A stretch of 32,457 bases of DNA from an uncultured Clostridia bacterium (GCA_947596085.1 CANQEW010000031.1:1-32457), one strand, 5' to 3'. Shown: positions 15,627 to 25,019, numbered from the stretch's first letter. Numbers and translations are program-made. Notes: generated by a model from the sequence alone, not told the origin.

Positions 15627-16220
15627 TTAAAACTGCCGCCACAGTGCCACGACCTTGCCCAAAACCTGCACGCTCGGCGCGTAGATCGGCTCCATGTAGC
15701 GGTTCTCCGGCTGCAGGCGCACGCGGTGGGGCTCGTAGTAGATGCGCTTGACGGTGGCCTCGTCCTCGATCATCGCCACCACCACCTCGCCGTTCTCGGC
15801 GGTGCTCTGCTGGCGCACGACGATGACGTCGCCGTCGAGAATGCCCATCTCGATCATGCTCTCGCCCTGCACGCGCAGGCAGAATAGGCCCTCGCCCAGC
15901 GCGTTCGTGGGCAGGGAGAGGTAGTCCTCAATGTTCTCGATGGCCAGGATCGGCAGCCCCGCCGTCACCTTGCCCACCAGCGGCACGCTGCGGGCGCGGG
16001 CTACGCTGTTGTCCAATACCTCCAGCGCCCGGGGCTTGGTGGGATCGCGGCGGATCAGCCCCTGCTTCTCCAGTTGGTTCAGGTGCGCATGCACCGTGGA
16101 GGTGGACTTCAAGCCCACCGCCGCGCAGATCTCGCGCACCGACGGGGGATAGCCCTTCTCCTCGATTTCGCGGCGAATGAAATCCAGTATCCTCCTCTGA
16201 TTCTCCTCGGATGCGCGCAT
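15627..16220 (-). CDS. lexA: LexA repressor (SOS regulator)
   Basis: 197 residues; ATG at 16218-16220 with GGAGG upstream on the minus strand. LexA represses DNA-damage genes and cleaves itself when stimulated by RecA filaments. The N-terminal winged helix has [23 protein letters not shown] (about 25-47). The self-cleavage site is A87-G88 in GKVTAGLP, and the catalytic pair is S121 (QGESM) and K158 (ATVKR). The C-terminal peptidase fold ends in [12 protein letters not shown]. The gene converges on the AT-rich island gene with only 11 bases between the stops. Its promoter contains a LexA box, so it represses itself. Confidence 0.97.
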   Translation of the reverse strand: MRASEENQRRILDFIRREIEEKGYPPSVREICAAVGLKSTSTVHAHLNQLEKQGLIRRDPTKPRALEVLDNSVARARSVPLVGKVTAGLPILAIENIEDYLSLPTNALGEGLFCLRVQGESMIEMGILDGDVIVVRQQSTAENGEVVVAMIEDEATVKRIYYEPHRVRLQPENRYMEPIYAPSVQVLGKVVALWRQF

Positions 16221-16250
16221 AATGTGACCTCCAAATGAAGCGTTTTCTAT

Positions 16251-16278
16251 ATTATATCACATTTTCATCACATGTCAA
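16251..16278 (-). promoter_or_regulatory. lexA promoter
   Basis: On the minus strand, TTGACA (16273-16278) and TATAAT (16251-16256) are both perfect consensus, with a 16-base spacer. They lie 30 bases upstream of the lexA ATG. The LexA box at 16276-16289 overlaps the -35 hexamer. Confidence 0.8.
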
Positions 16279-16289
16279 ACATCCGTTCG
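16276..16289 (-). promoter_or_regulatory. LexA (DinR) operator
   Basis: On the minus strand the 14 bases read CGAACGGATGTTTG. This fits the Bacillus consensus CGAAC-RNRY-GTTYG at every position. It overlaps the -35 element of the lexA promoter by three bases, so binding would block RNA polymerase and give autoregulation. Confidence 0.85.
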
Positions 16290-16368
16290 AAGGACCAAAA
16301 TCAAATCGCGCTTTTTCAACAACTTTCTATTTCTAAGTTCTTAAATACTGTGAAAAGACTGTCAAATA

Positions 16369-16399
16369 TTGTCTGCCCGCGCGCACGCTATGTTATAAT
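16369..16399 (+). promoter_or_regulatory. Candidate promoter of the dcw operon (extended -10)
   Basis: TATAAT at 16394-16399 is preceded by TGT, forming an extended -10 (TGnTATAAT). The best -35 (TTGTCT, 16369-16374) is 19 bases away, long but tolerated with an extended -10. The leader to ftsL at 16540 would be about 135 bases; I see no known riboswitch in it. Confidence 0.55.
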
Positions 16400-16539
16400 A
16401 CTTACAATGTAATTAGATGAAAATCGGAGCAGAATCCGCAGAATGATTTCACCGGCGCGCACATATGAATTGGACAAGCCAGCGAGCATTGACGGCGCGG
16501 CGCGAACGACGGTTCTTGAAGAGGGGGCGGGGGAATAAT

Positions 16540-16917
16540 ATGACAATGCGAAGCGAGAAGTCCCTGGCGCGAAGGCGCAAGGCCGCCCGCAGCCGGACGC
16601 TGCTGGTGCTGGCGGGAATCGTGCTGTTCAGCGGCCTGTTCATGCAGGTGACGATGCTGGCGCGCATCTCCTCCCAGAGCAAGCGCGCGTCCAGCCTGGA
16701 GGGCGAGATCGAGGAGCTCTCCGCCAGCGCGGAGAACCTGGAGCTGACGATCAACCGCTACCACAACCTGGATTCGATCGCCGCGCGCGCGCGGCAGCTG
16801 GGCATGGAACAGCCCGACGAGACACAGATCCGCGTGGTCAACGTGGCGCGGAGCGATAGAGAAGATACGTCCACCCAAACGGCCGGGAACACCGGCGCGG
16901 AGAGTATTCAGAATTAA
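16540..16917 (+). CDS. ftsL: Cell division protein FtsL/DivIC-type
   Basis: 125 residues from the ATG at 16540, chosen for the purine-rich GGGGGCGGGGG just upstream; an ATG at 16465 lacks a ribosome site. The layout is that of FtsL: a basic cytoplasmic N-terminus (KSLARRRKAARSR), one membrane segment (about 21-43: LLVLAGIVLFSGLFMQVTML), then a short coiled coil (about 45-75) and a Ser/Thr-rich tail. FtsL forms a complex with DivIB/FtsQ and DivIC and regulates FtsW-PBP activity in the septum. Sequence is weakly conserved, so the call rests on topology and on the position before the division PBP. DivIC is the alternative. Confidence 0.75.
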   Translation: MTMRSEKSLARRRKAARSRTLLVLAGIVLFSGLFMQVTMLARISSQSKRASSLEGEIEELSASAENLELTINRYHNLDSIAARARQLGMEQPDETQIRVVNVARSDREDTSTQTAGNTGAESIQN

Positions 16918-16935
16918 TGCTTTCGGCGGGGAGGG

Positions 16936-19065
16936 ATGCGCTTGGTTCTCACGGGCCCGGTCATCCGTCGCCGCCTTGCGCTGTTGATGGCTGTGTTTCT
17001 GGCGCTGTTTTTGGCGCTGAGCGCGCGGCTGTTCCAGCTGCAGATTCTCGAGGGGCAGGCGCTGCAGACGCGCGCCCAGTCCCAGTGGACGAGCGAGAGC
17101 TCGATCCAGCCCACCCGCGGCCAGATTCGCGATCGCAACGGCGCGGTGCTCGCCCAGAGCGCCACGGCCTACACGCTGTCGGTGAGCCCCCGCCAGGTGA
17201 AGGACGCGCTGGCGCTGGCGCGGCTCGTGTCGCCCATCATCGACGTGCCGGAGGAGACGATCGTCGAGCGCGCGTCGGACACCTCCAAGGGCGGCGTGAC
17301 GCTCAAGCGCCAGCTTCCCCGGGAGGTGGCACAGGAGCTCAAGGCGCTGATGGCCCGCGACAAGAAGAGCGGCGCGGGCGCGCTCGGCGGGCTGTATCTC
17401 GAGGAGGAGAGCAAGCGCTACTATCCCATGGGGGAACTGGCCTGCCAAGTGCTCGGGCTCACCACCATCGACGGTGTGGGCCAGGCGGGACTGGAGCAGG
17501 CGCTGGACAGCTATCTGTCCGGCAAGGCCGGGCGCGTGCTGGAGGAGATCGACGGCAAGGGCCGCGAGCTCGACTACTCGGCCAGCGAGTACATACCGGC
17601 GGTGGAGGGCGGCAGCGTGACGCTGACCATCGACGCTTCGATTCAGAGCTTCGCCGAGCGCGCCGCGCGGGAGGCGCTGCGCGTAAACGAGGCCAGGGCC
17701 GTGCGCGTGCTGGCGATGGACCCGAACACCGGCGAGATCCTCGCCATGGTCAACAAGCCCGATTACGATCTGAACGATCCGCCGCGCGGCGACGTGGAGA
17801 CGCTCACGGAGCGAATGCGCAACCGCTGCGTCACCGACGCCTACGAGCCGGGATCGACATTCAAGATCATCACCGCTTCCTCGGCGCTGGACTGCGGCGC
17901 GGTGCGCGTGGACGAGGGCTTCTACTGCTCGGGTTCGGTGGTCGTGGACGGCGGCCGCATCCGCTGCTGGGGCGATCCCCACGGCGCGGAGACCTTCGCG
18001 CAGGCGCTGCAGAACTCCTGCAACCCGGTGTTCGTGGAGATGGGCCTGCGGCTGGGCGTGGAGCGCTTCTACGATTACATGGAGGCCTTCGGGCTGGGCA
18101 GGCCCACGGGCGTGGATCTGCCCGGCGAGGCGAGCGGCATCCTGATTTCGGAGGCCAACTGCAAGCGCGTGGACATCGCGCGCATCGGCTTCGGGCAGAG
18201 CGTGGCGGTGACGCCGCTGCAGCTCCTGACCGCCGCCTGCGCGGCGGTCAACGGCGGCCGGCTCATGACGCCCTACATCGTGCAAACCATCGCCGACGGG
18301 GATGGAGAGATCATCGCGCGCGGCGAACCCACGGTGCGCGCCAACCCGATCTCGGAGGCGACCTCGGCTACCATGCGGGAGCTGCTCGAGGGCGTGGTGC
18401 GCGAGGGCGGCGGCAAGAACGCCCAGGTGCCCGGCTACCGCGTCGGCGGCAAGACGGGCACGGCGCAGGTGTACGTGGACGGCGTGGTGTCCTCGGATAA
18501 GCACATCGGCTCGTTTGTGGGTTTCGCGCCCATCGACGATCCGAAAGTGGCGGTGCTGGTGATCGTGGAGGAGGCGGACGTGCCCGTCGACTTCGGCAGC
18601 GTGACCGCCGCACCCTACGCCAAGCAGATTCTGGAACAGACGCTGATGTATCTGGGCGTCGCGCCGGAGATCGAGGGGGAGGAGCCCCGCGAGGTGGAAG
18701 TTCCGCAGGTGACGGGACTGACGCTCTCCGAGGCGGAGGCGGCTGTGAAGGAGGCCGGGCTGGATTTTGTGTTCGACGGCTCGGGCAGCACGGTCACGGG
18801 CCAGCTCCCCGCGGCGGGCGCCGCCATGGCGGAGGGCTCGCTGATGATGCTCTACGTGGACCGGCTGACGGATTTGAGCGGCAACGCGCGGATGGCGGTT
18901 CCGGATGTGACGGGGCTGTCCGTGCTGGAGGCCAACCGCCTGCTGCGCTCCTATGGACTAAAGATGCAAATCGAGGGCGGCGGCCTCGCGGTCAGTCAGG
19001 ACCCGGCCGCCGGGGAACAGGTCTTTCCCACGGCCTCGGTGACGGTTCGCTTCGAGCCGCCGTGA
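16936..19065 (+). CDS. Class B penicillin-binding protein with two PASTA domains (FtsI/PBP2x/SpoVD type)
   Basis: About 709 residues. The SD GGGGAGGG (16928-16935) touches the ATG at 16936, so the TTG two codons later (16942), six bases from the SD, is probably the true start. One N-terminal membrane anchor (about 12-32) precedes the PBP dimerisation domain and the transpeptidase domain. Active-site motifs are S307-TF-K310, S361-C-N363 and K506-T-G508. Two PASTA domains follow (about 591-645, VPQVTGLTLSEAE; about 652-709, VPDVTGLSVLEAN). It cross-links septal peptidoglycan together with FtsW, whose gene is downstream. PASTA domains favour the PBP2x/SpoVD lineage. Whether it serves vegetative division or spore cortex cannot be told, but it is the only PBP in this cluster. 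Confidence 0.92.
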   Translation: MRLVLTGPVIRRRLALLMAVFLALFLALSARLFQLQILEGQALQTRAQSQWTSESSIQPTRGQIRDRNGAVLAQSATAYTLSVSPRQVKDALALARLVSPIIDVPEETIVERASDTSKGGVTLKRQLPREVAQELKALMARDKKSGAGALGGLYLEEESKRYYPMGELACQVLGLTTIDGVGQAGLEQALDSYLSGKAGRVLEEIDGKGRELDYSASEYIPAVEGGSVTLTIDASIQSFAERAAREALRVNEARAVRVLAMDPNTGEILAMVNKPDYDLNDPPRGDVETLTERMRNRCVTDAYEPGSTFKIITASSALDCGAVRVDEGFYCSGSVVVDGGRIRCWGDPHGAETFAQALQNSCNPVFVEMGLRLGVERFYDYMEAFGLGRPTGVDLPGEASGILISEANCKRVDIARIGFGQSVAVTPLQLLTAACAAVNGGRLMTPYIVQTIADGDGEIIARGEPTVRANPISEATSATMRELLEGVVREGGGKNAQVPGYRVGGKTGTAQVYVDGVVSSDKHIGSFVGFAPIDDPKVAVLVIVEEADVPVDFGSVTAAPYAKQILEQTLMYLGVAPEIEGEEPREVEVPQVTGLTLSEAEAAVKEAGLDFVFDGSGSTVTGQLPAAGAAMAEGSLMMLYVDRLTDLSGNARMAVPDVTGLSVLEANRLLRSYGLKMQIEGGGLAVSQDPAAGEQVFPTASVTVRFEPP

Positions 19066-19102
19066 GCCGGAGGTGCCTTGGGAAAATACAGGGGGATGCC
19101 GA

Positions 19103-20560
19103 ATGAAATTGAGTGAATTGGTCGGAACGATTCCGGGCGAAGTTCGAATTATCGGAGATGGAAGCGTCGAGATTCAGAATATCTGCGCGGACTCGCGAAC
19201 GGTGAAGCCGGGCGATCTGTTCATCTGCACGCCGGGAATGCGCAGCGACGCGCACGCGTTCGCGCCGGCGGCCGTGCAGAGCGGCGCGGTGGCGCTGCTG
19301 GTGGAGCGGAAGCTGGAGCTCGACGTGCCGCAGGTGATCGTGAAGGACGCGCGCAGCGCCACCTCCTATGTGGCGGCGCAGTTCCACGGCAATCCGGCCA
19401 AACGGATGCGGATGCTCGGCATCACCGGCACCAAGGGCAAGACCACCGCGAGCTTCCTGCTGAAGTCGATTCTGGAGGAGGCGGGCATGAAAGTGGGCCT
19501 GATCGGCACCGTCTGCTCGATGATCGGGGACGAGACGATCCCCGCCAAGCTCACCACGCCGGATCCCATTGAGACGCAGGAGATGCTTTCGAGGATGGCG
19601 GACGCGGGCTGCGAGTGCGTCGTCATGGAGGTGTCCGCCCACGCGCTGGCCTTCAACCGGCTGGCGGGCATCGAGTTCGAGGTGGGCGCGTTTTCGAACT
19701 TTTCGCAGGATCATCTGGATTTCTTCGATTCCATGGACAGCTACTTTGCCTGCAAGCTGCGCTTCTTCGATCCCGCGGTCACGAAGCATATCGTCTACAA
19801 CGCGGACGACGATCGCGTCGCGGCAGGCATCGAGGGGCTCGGCCGCGAGGCGCTGCGCGTGGGCATCCGCGAGGGCAGCGACGTCTACGCCAACGACATC
19901 GAGATCAACGAGCGCGGCTCCTCCTTCCTGATGTCCTGGCACAAGCACTTCCGGCTGGCGGTGGCGCTGAAGCTGGCGGGCGTGTTCAACGTGTACAACG
20001 CGCTGCTGGCGACGGGCATGGCCATCAGCCTGGGCGTCGACGAGGAGGCCATCCGCCGGGGCCTGGAGGACGTGCGCTCCGTGCCGGGCCGCATCGAGCT
20101 GCTGGAGACGAACACGCCCTACCGCGTGATTCTGGACTACGCGCACTCCCCGGACAGTTTGGAGAATATCCTGCGGGCCGTGCGGCAGACTACGAAGGGG
20201 CGGATGATCGCGCTGTTCGGCTGCGGCGGAAACCGGGACAGCGCCAAGCGGCCGCTGATGGGCGAGATTGCCGGCGAACTGGCGGACTACTGCATCCTCA
20301 CCAGCGACAATCCCCGCGGCGAGGACCCGATGGCGATTCTGGACGCCATCGAGCAGGGCATCCGAGGCACGGGCTGCGAGTACGTGGTGATCGAAAACCG
20401 CCGGGAGGCGATTCGCTACGCGCTGCAGCAGGCGAAGCCACAGGACGTGGTGGTGCTGGCGGGCAAGGGCCACGAGACCTATCAGGAGATCAAGGGCGTG
20501 CGCTACCCCTTCAACGAAAAGACCGTGGTGGCGGAGCTGTTGAAGGAACTGGAAATGTAA
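19103..20560 (+). CDS. murE: UDP-MurNAc-L-Ala-D-Glu:meso-diaminopimelate ligase MurE
   Basis: 485 residues from the ATG at 19103, chosen for GGGGGA six bases upstream rather than an earlier in-frame TTG at 19073. MurE adds the third amino acid to the peptidoglycan stem peptide in the cytoplasm. Domain 1 binds UDP (ICADSRTVKPGDLF). The central ATPase has GTKGKTT (about 109-115). The C-terminal domain has DYAHSPDSLENIL and, at 402-405, DNPR, the signature of meso-DAP-adding enzymes as opposed to lysine-adding ones. This agrees with the lysA fragment at 1-476. murF, the usual next gene, is absent. Confidence 0.95.
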   Translation: MKLSELVGTIPGEVRIIGDGSVEIQNICADSRTVKPGDLFICTPGMRSDAHAFAPAAVQSGAVALLVERKLELDVPQVIVKDARSATSYVAAQFHGNPAKRMRMLGITGTKGKTTASFLLKSILEEAGMKVGLIGTVCSMIGDETIPAKLTTPDPIETQEMLSRMADAGCECVVMEVSAHALAFNRLAGIEFEVGAFSNFSQDHLDFFDSMDSYFACKLRFFDPAVTKHIVYNADDDRVAAGIEGLGREALRVGIREGSDVYANDIEINERGSSFLMSWHKHFRLAVALKLAGVFNVYNALLATGMAISLGVDEEAIRRGLEDVRSVPGRIELLETNTPYRVILDYAHSPDSLENILRAVRQTTKGRMIALFGCGGNRDSAKRPLMGEIAGELADYCILTSDNPRGEDPMAILDAIEQGIRGTGCEYVVIENRREAIRYALQQAKPQDVVVLAGKGHETYQEIKGVRYPFNEKTVVAELLKELEM

Positions 20561-20616
20561 ATCAAACGCCGCGCGGCGAAATTCTTTCGCGCGGGCACAG
20601 TGGAGGGTAACATAAG

Positions 20617-21627
20617 ATGCAGAGGCTGATTTGGGCGATCATCGCGGCGTTTGCCATGACCTTCGTCTTTGGGCCGATCGTGATTCCGTGGCTGAAGAAG
20701 CTGAAGTTCGGGCAGACGATCTACGATCTCGGCCCGGAGTCCCACAAGAAGAAGCAGGGCACGCCCACCATGGGCGGCATCATATTCGCCGTTCCGGCGC
20801 TGATCGCGGGCATCGCGTTCTCCTACGGGGACGCGCGCTTCGGTTATCTGCTGATGATCGCCGCCTCGGCGCTGGGCTTCGGCGCGATCGGCTTCGTGGA
20901 TGATTTCATCAAGGTCAAGCTCAAGCGCAGCCTGGGCCTGACCCCGAAGCAGAAGCTGATCCCGCAGATCGTGCTGTCCATCGCACTGGCGGTGTGGGCG
21001 TACCTTACGCCCTCCATCGGCTCCGCGCTCACGATCCCCTTCCTCAATGTGGAGTGGAACCTGGGCGTCTTCTACATTCCGGTGATGGTGTTCGTGCTGG
21101 TGGGCACGGTGAACTCGGCCAACCTGCTCGACGGCCTCGACGGCCTGCTGGCGGGCTGCTCGATGATCGACTTCATCACGATGATGCTGATTTCGCTCAC
21201 GATGGCGCTGGCCGACGGCGCGAACAGCTCGAACCTGCTCAACACGGCGATCTTCGCCGCCGCGATGACCGGCGCGCTGATGTGCTTTCTGCGCTTCAAC
21301 GGCTATCCGGCGCGCGTGTTCATGGGCGACGTGGGCTCCTTCTTCATCGGCGGCGCGCTGGTGGGAATGGCGATGGTGACGAGGCTTTCGCTGTTGCTGC
21401 CCATCATCGCCGTGGCGATGTTCGTGTCCAGCCTGTCGGACATCATTCAGGTCGGCTACTTCAAGTACACCCGCAAGAAGTACGGCGAGGGCAGGCGCGT
21501 GTTCAAGATGGCGCCGCTGCACCACCACTTCGAGCTCTCCGGCGTGCCGGAGACGCGTGTCGTGACGATGTACTACCTGGTCACGGCGGCGCTGTGCCTG
21601 ATCTCGATGCTGGGATTCATGGCGTGA
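20617..21627 (+). CDS. mraY: Phospho-MurNAc-pentapeptide transferase MraY
   Basis: 336 residues with about ten membrane segments; ATG preceded by GGAGGG. MraY moves phospho-MurNAc-pentapeptide from UDP to undecaprenyl phosphate, making lipid I at the inner face of the membrane. Visible signatures are KKKQGTPTMGG near residue 45, the GFVDDFIK aspartate pair (about 92-99), NLLDGLDGL (about 169-177), the FMGDVGS loop (about 234-240) and the HHHFE motif near residue 305. The gene is 56 bases after murE and 87 bases before murD. Confidence 0.97.
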   Translation: MQRLIWAIIAAFAMTFVFGPIVIPWLKKLKFGQTIYDLGPESHKKKQGTPTMGGIIFAVPALIAGIAFSYGDARFGYLLMIAASALGFGAIGFVDDFIKVKLKRSLGLTPKQKLIPQIVLSIALAVWAYLTPSIGSALTIPFLNVEWNLGVFYIPVMVFVLVGTVNSANLLDGLDGLLAGCSMIDFITMMLISLTMALADGANSSNLLNTAIFAAAMTGALMCFLRFNGYPARVFMGDVGSFFIGGALVGMAMVTRLSLLLPIIAVAMFVSSLSDIIQVGYFKYTRKKYGEGRRVFKMAPLHHHFELSGVPETRVVTMYYLVTAALCLISMLGFMA

Positions 21628-21714
21628 TTCGGGAAACATTTCGCGAAGGAGCGGGCGGCGCTGCCGCGCCGCCCCTTCCACGACATGACGAATATTGGGG
21701 AGGCAAGGCTTTCT

Positions 21715-23082
21715 ATGGCGAAGAGGGCGATGGTTCTGGGCCTGGCCCGCAGCGGCATCGCGGTCAGCGAGCTGCTGCTGCTGCGCGGCTGGGAGGTGCT
21801 GTCCTGCGACAGCAAGGAGCGCGGGCAATTCGAGGGCGCGCTGGATGAGATTGAGCACAAAGGCGCGAAGCTCTGTCTCGGCGAACGCGAGCCCCAGCGG
21901 CTGCTGGAGGGATGCGACCTGCTCGTGGTGAGCCCGGGCGTGCCGCTGACCCACCCCATCATGAGGCGGGCGAAGGAGCTGGGCGTCGAGGTCGTGGGCG
22001 AGGTGGAGTACGCCTACCGCGAATCGAAGGGCCGGCTGCTGGCACTGACCGGAACCAACGGCAAGACCACCACCGTGACGCTGCTGGGCGAGATATTCAA
22101 GGCCGCCGGCTTCACGACCCACGTGGTCGGCAACATCGGCATTCCCTATTCCGGCGCGGTGGCGGGAATGACCGGGGACGACGTGACGGTCTGCGAGATC
22201 TCCTCCTTTATGATGGAGACCAGCTCGCGCTTCCACCCGCAGGTGAGCGCCGTGTTGAACATATCGGAGGATCACCTGAACCGCCACGGCACCATGGCCA
22301 ATTACATCGCCCTCAAGGAGCGCATCTTTGAGAACCAGACCCCGGACGACTTTACCGTGCTCAACTGGGACGATCCCGTGACCCGGGACATGGCGAAGCG
22401 CACGCCCGCGCGGGTGGCGTGGTTCTCCGAGGGCGCGGATGTGGACTTCGGTGCGTTCGTCCGCGACGGCTGGATCGTGTTCGGGACGCGGGAGGACGCG
22501 CGGCCGGTCTGCCCGGTGGGGGAGGTCAACATCCCCGGCCGGCACAACCTGCAGAACGCGCTGGCGGCGACGGCCATGGCGATGGCCGCGGGCGTGGACG
22601 CGGCGGTGATCCGGCGGACGCTGGCCACCTTTGAGGGCGTGGAGCACCGCATCGAGTTCGTGCGCGAGCTGGACGGCGTGCGCTTCATCAACGATTCCAA
22701 GGGCACCAACGTGGATTCGTCCATCTGGGCCGTGCGCGCCATGGACCGCCCGACGGTGATCATTCTGGGTGGCTACGACAAGCACACGGACTTCACGCCG
22801 CTGTGTGAGGAGATGCTGAAATATCCCATCGAGCGCGCCGTGCTGATCGGCGTGACGGCGAAGCAGTTCGCGGACACGCTGGAGAAGGTGGGCTTCCACC
22901 ATTGGGAGCACGCGGGCAGCGACTTTGAGGCCGCGATCCGCCGCGCTTTCGAGCTGGCGCGGCCCGGCTGGAACGTGCTGCTCTCGCCGAGCTGCGCGAG
23001 TTTCGACATGTTCGTGGACTACGAGGCGCGCGGACGCATCTTCAAGGAGATCGTGAACCGCCTGGAGAGCCGGGAGGCTTGA
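21715..23082 (+). CDS. murD: UDP-MurNAc-L-alanine:D-glutamate ligase MurD
   Basis: 455 residues from the ATG at 21715. GGGGAGG lies 11 bases upstream, and homology begins at once (AMVLGLARSGIAVSELL). An in-frame ATG at 21685 has no ribosome site. MurD adds D-Glu to UDP-MurNAc-L-Ala, the step before MurE. Motifs are VVSPGVPLTHP (substrate side), the P-loop TGTNGKTTT, EISSFMMET (an E-x-SSF form of the usual ESSSFQ/ExSSFQL), and NDSKGTNVDSS followed by ILGGYDKHTDF. The stop overlaps a TTG start of ftsW. Confidence 0.95.
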   Translation: MAKRAMVLGLARSGIAVSELLLLRGWEVLSCDSKERGQFEGALDEIEHKGAKLCLGEREPQRLLEGCDLLVVSPGVPLTHPIMRRAKELGVEVVGEVEYAYRESKGRLLALTGTNGKTTTVTLLGEIFKAAGFTTHVVGNIGIPYSGAVAGMTGDDVTVCEISSFMMETSSRFHPQVSAVLNISEDHLNRHGTMANYIALKERIFENQTPDDFTVLNWDDPVTRDMAKRTPARVAWFSEGADVDFGAFVRDGWIVFGTREDARPVCPVGEVNIPGRHNLQNALAATAMAMAAGVDAAVIRRTLATFEGVEHRIEFVRELDGVRFINDSKGTNVDSSIWAVRAMDRPTVIILGGYDKHTDFTPLCEEMLKYPIERAVLIGVTAKQFADTLEKVGFHHWEHAGSDFEAAIRRAFELARPGWNVLLSPSCASFDMFVDYEARGRIFKEIVNRLESREA

Positions 23083-24251
23083 CCTTTCGGCGGGCGAACG
23101 GGGCGAAGGCCGCGGCGGCGCCGCGGAAGAGGTCTGGTTTGCTGCGGAGCGTGGATCGGGGGCTGCTGATTACCTTCGCCGCGCTCCTGTTGAGCGGGCT
23201 CATCGTGCTCTACGCGGCGAGCTTTTACAACGCGCAGGACGGCGGCAGCCCGCTGTCGGAGGTGTACTCCCAGCTGACGGGCATCGCCGCGGGGGCGCTG
23301 CTGATGCTGGCGCTTTTGCGCGTCGACTACCGCGCGCTCGCGCGGCCGAAGGTCGCGACGACGCTGCTGCTCGCGAGCGTGGCGCTGCTGGTGCTGGTGG
23401 CGGTTCCCGGCGTTGGAAGGATGGTCAACGGTTCGCGGCGCTGGCTGCGCCTGGGCCCGCTGAGCTTTCAGCCGTCGGAGATGGCGAAGTACGCGGTGAT
23501 CCTGCACCTGGCGCGGCTGTTGAGCCGCAGAAACTTCGATGTGACGAAGCTGTTTCGCGGGCTGGTTCCGGCGTTTCTGTTTCCCGGGATCGCGTTTCTG
23601 CTGATCCTCTTGCAGCCGAACCTGTCCACGGCGGGCAGCATACTGATCGTGTCCGCCGTGATGGTGATGGTGGCGGGCGCGCGCTGGACGCACCTGGGCA
23701 TGACCGGCGCGGCGGGCTTCGCGCTCGCCGCCTACTACGCCATGTCGGAGGACTACCGCCGCGCGCGGCTGATGTCCTTCCGCGATCCCTTCGCCTATCT
23801 GAGCGACGAGGGCTACCAGCTCTCCCAATCGCTGCTGGCGTTCGGCTCGGGCGGGCTGTTCGGCATGGGGCTGGGCAAGGGCCGCCAGAAGTATGCGTTT
23901 CTGCCCTATCCGGAGTCGGACTTCATCTTCGCCGTGGTGGGCGAGGACATGGGCCTGGTGGGCTGCGTGGCGATCCTCGCGCTGTTCATGGCCTTCGTGT
24001 TCTTCGGACTGCGGGTGGCGATTCGCTGCCGGGACCGCTTCGGCAGCCTGCTGGCGGGCGGCATCGCGGCGATGATCGGCGTGCAGACGGTGCTCAACGT
24101 GGCGGTGGTGATCGGCCTGATGCCCACCACGGGTCTGCCGCTGCCCTTCTTCAGTTCGGGTGGCACCTCGGTTTCGATTCTGATGGGCGCGACGGCGATT
24201 CTGATGAATATTTCCGCGGCGGAGAGGGACAATATTCCGGCGGAGGAATGA
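23079..24251 (+). CDS. ftsW: FtsW/SpoVE-type peptidoglycan glycosyltransferase
   Basis: 390 residues if it begins at the TTG that overlaps the murD stop (TTGA). There the SD is only one base away, so the TTG at 23139, with AAGAGG six bases upstream, is a serious alternative. About ten membrane segments follow a basic N-terminal tail. SEDS-family features are RRWLRLGPLSFQPSEMAKYAVI (conserved W-x-P-S-E-x-x-K region, in part), LLQPNLSTAG (the catalytic-Asp loop position reads QPNLST), and the C-terminal GLMPTTGLPLPFFSSGGTS. These enzymes polymerise glycan strands with a class B PBP (gene at 16936). Location in the dcw cluster favours FtsW or SpoVE over RodA. Confidence 0.93.
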   Translation: MTFRRANGAKAAAAPRKRSGLLRSVDRGLLITFAALLLSGLIVLYAASFYNAQDGGSPLSEVYSQLTGIAAGALLMLALLRVDYRALARPKVATTLLLASVALLVLVAVPGVGRMVNGSRRWLRLGPLSFQPSEMAKYAVILHLARLLSRRNFDVTKLFRGLVPAFLFPGIAFLLILLQPNLSTAGSILIVSAVMVMVAGARWTHLGMTGAAGFALAAYYAMSEDYRRARLMSFRDPFAYLSDEGYQLSQSLLAFGSGGLFGMGLGKGRQKYAFLPYPESDFIFAVVGEDMGLVGCVAILALFMAFVFFGLRVAIRCRDRFGSLLAGGIAAMIGVQTVLNVAVVIGLMPTTGLPLPFFSSGGTSVSILMGATAILMNISAAERDNIPAEE

Positions 24252-24272
24252 CGAACGAAAGGAGTGGAGAAG

Positions 24273-25019
24273 ATGCGCGCAAGAAGGCGCTCGAGGGGAA
24301 AACCGGCGCTGCTGCTGATCATTCTGCTGGCGCTGGTGGCGCTGATCCTGTTTCGCTACGTGTTCGTGGTGCGCAACGTGGAGATCGGCGGAGATCGCCA
24401 GGTTTCGGACGAGACCGTGACGCGCGCCGCGTCCATTGACTTCGGCTCCTCCATCTTTTTTGTCGACGAGGCGTGGATTCGCGCGGGCGTGAACGCGCTG
24501 GGTTCCGTGCGGCTGGACGGCGTGGAGATTCGCTATCCGAACACGATTCTCTTGAGCGTGAGCCAGCGCGCGCGCAAGGCGATGCTTTTGCACATGGGCG
24601 ACATTCGCGTGCTGGACGAGGAATGCTGCGTGGTGGAGAGCGCGCCCACCGTGCCGGACACGGATCTGATCTACGTCAACGGCATGACCGTCACAAGCTA
24701 TACTCCGGGCGTGCCGCTGCAGGCAGGCGCGGGTCAGGTGGAGGCCTACTGTGCGATCATGCGCGCGCTCGACGAGAGCGCGGCGAACGGCTACGTGTCC
24801 GAGATAGAGCTGAGCGATGTAAACGATCTGCGGCTGATCACCCGCTCCGGCATCACCGTGCGGCTGGGCGACTCGGAGAACATGTCCAACAAGATCGCCT
24901 GGATGCGCAGCGCTGTGGCCGATTTGGAGCAGCGTGGCGAGGGCGGCGGCTCGCTCGACGTGCGCAGCGGCACCAAGGCGGACTACAGTCGAACCGGGCC
25001 GGAGGCGGCCGCAGAGTAA
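24273..25019 (+). CDS. ftsQ: Cell division protein DivIB/FtsQ
   Basis: 248 residues from the ATG at 24273, with AAAGGAG eight bases upstream; a GTG at 24264 lies inside that SD. The N-terminus is basic (RARRRSRGK), followed by one membrane segment (about 11-30) and a POTRA domain beginning VRNVEIGGDRQVSDETV. The extracytoplasmic part contains the beta-domain pattern VRLDGVEIRYPNTILLSVSQR and a conserved LDEECCVVES stretch. It bridges FtsL/DivIC and the septal synthase. It is the last gene before a 200-base gap with a hairpin and a new promoter. Confidence 0.88.
   Translation: MRARRRSRGKPALLLIILLALVALILFRYVFVVRNVEIGGDRQVSDETVTRAASIDFGSSIFFVDEAWIRAGVNALGSVRLDGVEIRYPNTILLSVSQRARKAMLLHMGDIRVLDEECCVVESAPTVPDTDLIYVNGMTVTSYTPGVPLQAGAGQVEAYCAIMRALDESAANGYVSEIELSDVNDLRLITRSGITVRLGDSENMSNKIAWMRSAVADLEQRGEGGGSLDVRSGTKADYSRTGPEAAAE

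Noticed and set aside
16465..16539. N-terminal extension of FtsL from the ATG at 16465
   Set aside because: There is no ribosome site before it, whereas the ATG at 16540 has a purine-rich stretch, and the extension adds no recognisable feature.
16400..16539. Riboswitch or T-box in the long ftsL leader
   Set aside because: I could not find a conserved core or a strong stem system; only a short CGGA/TCCG pair is visible.
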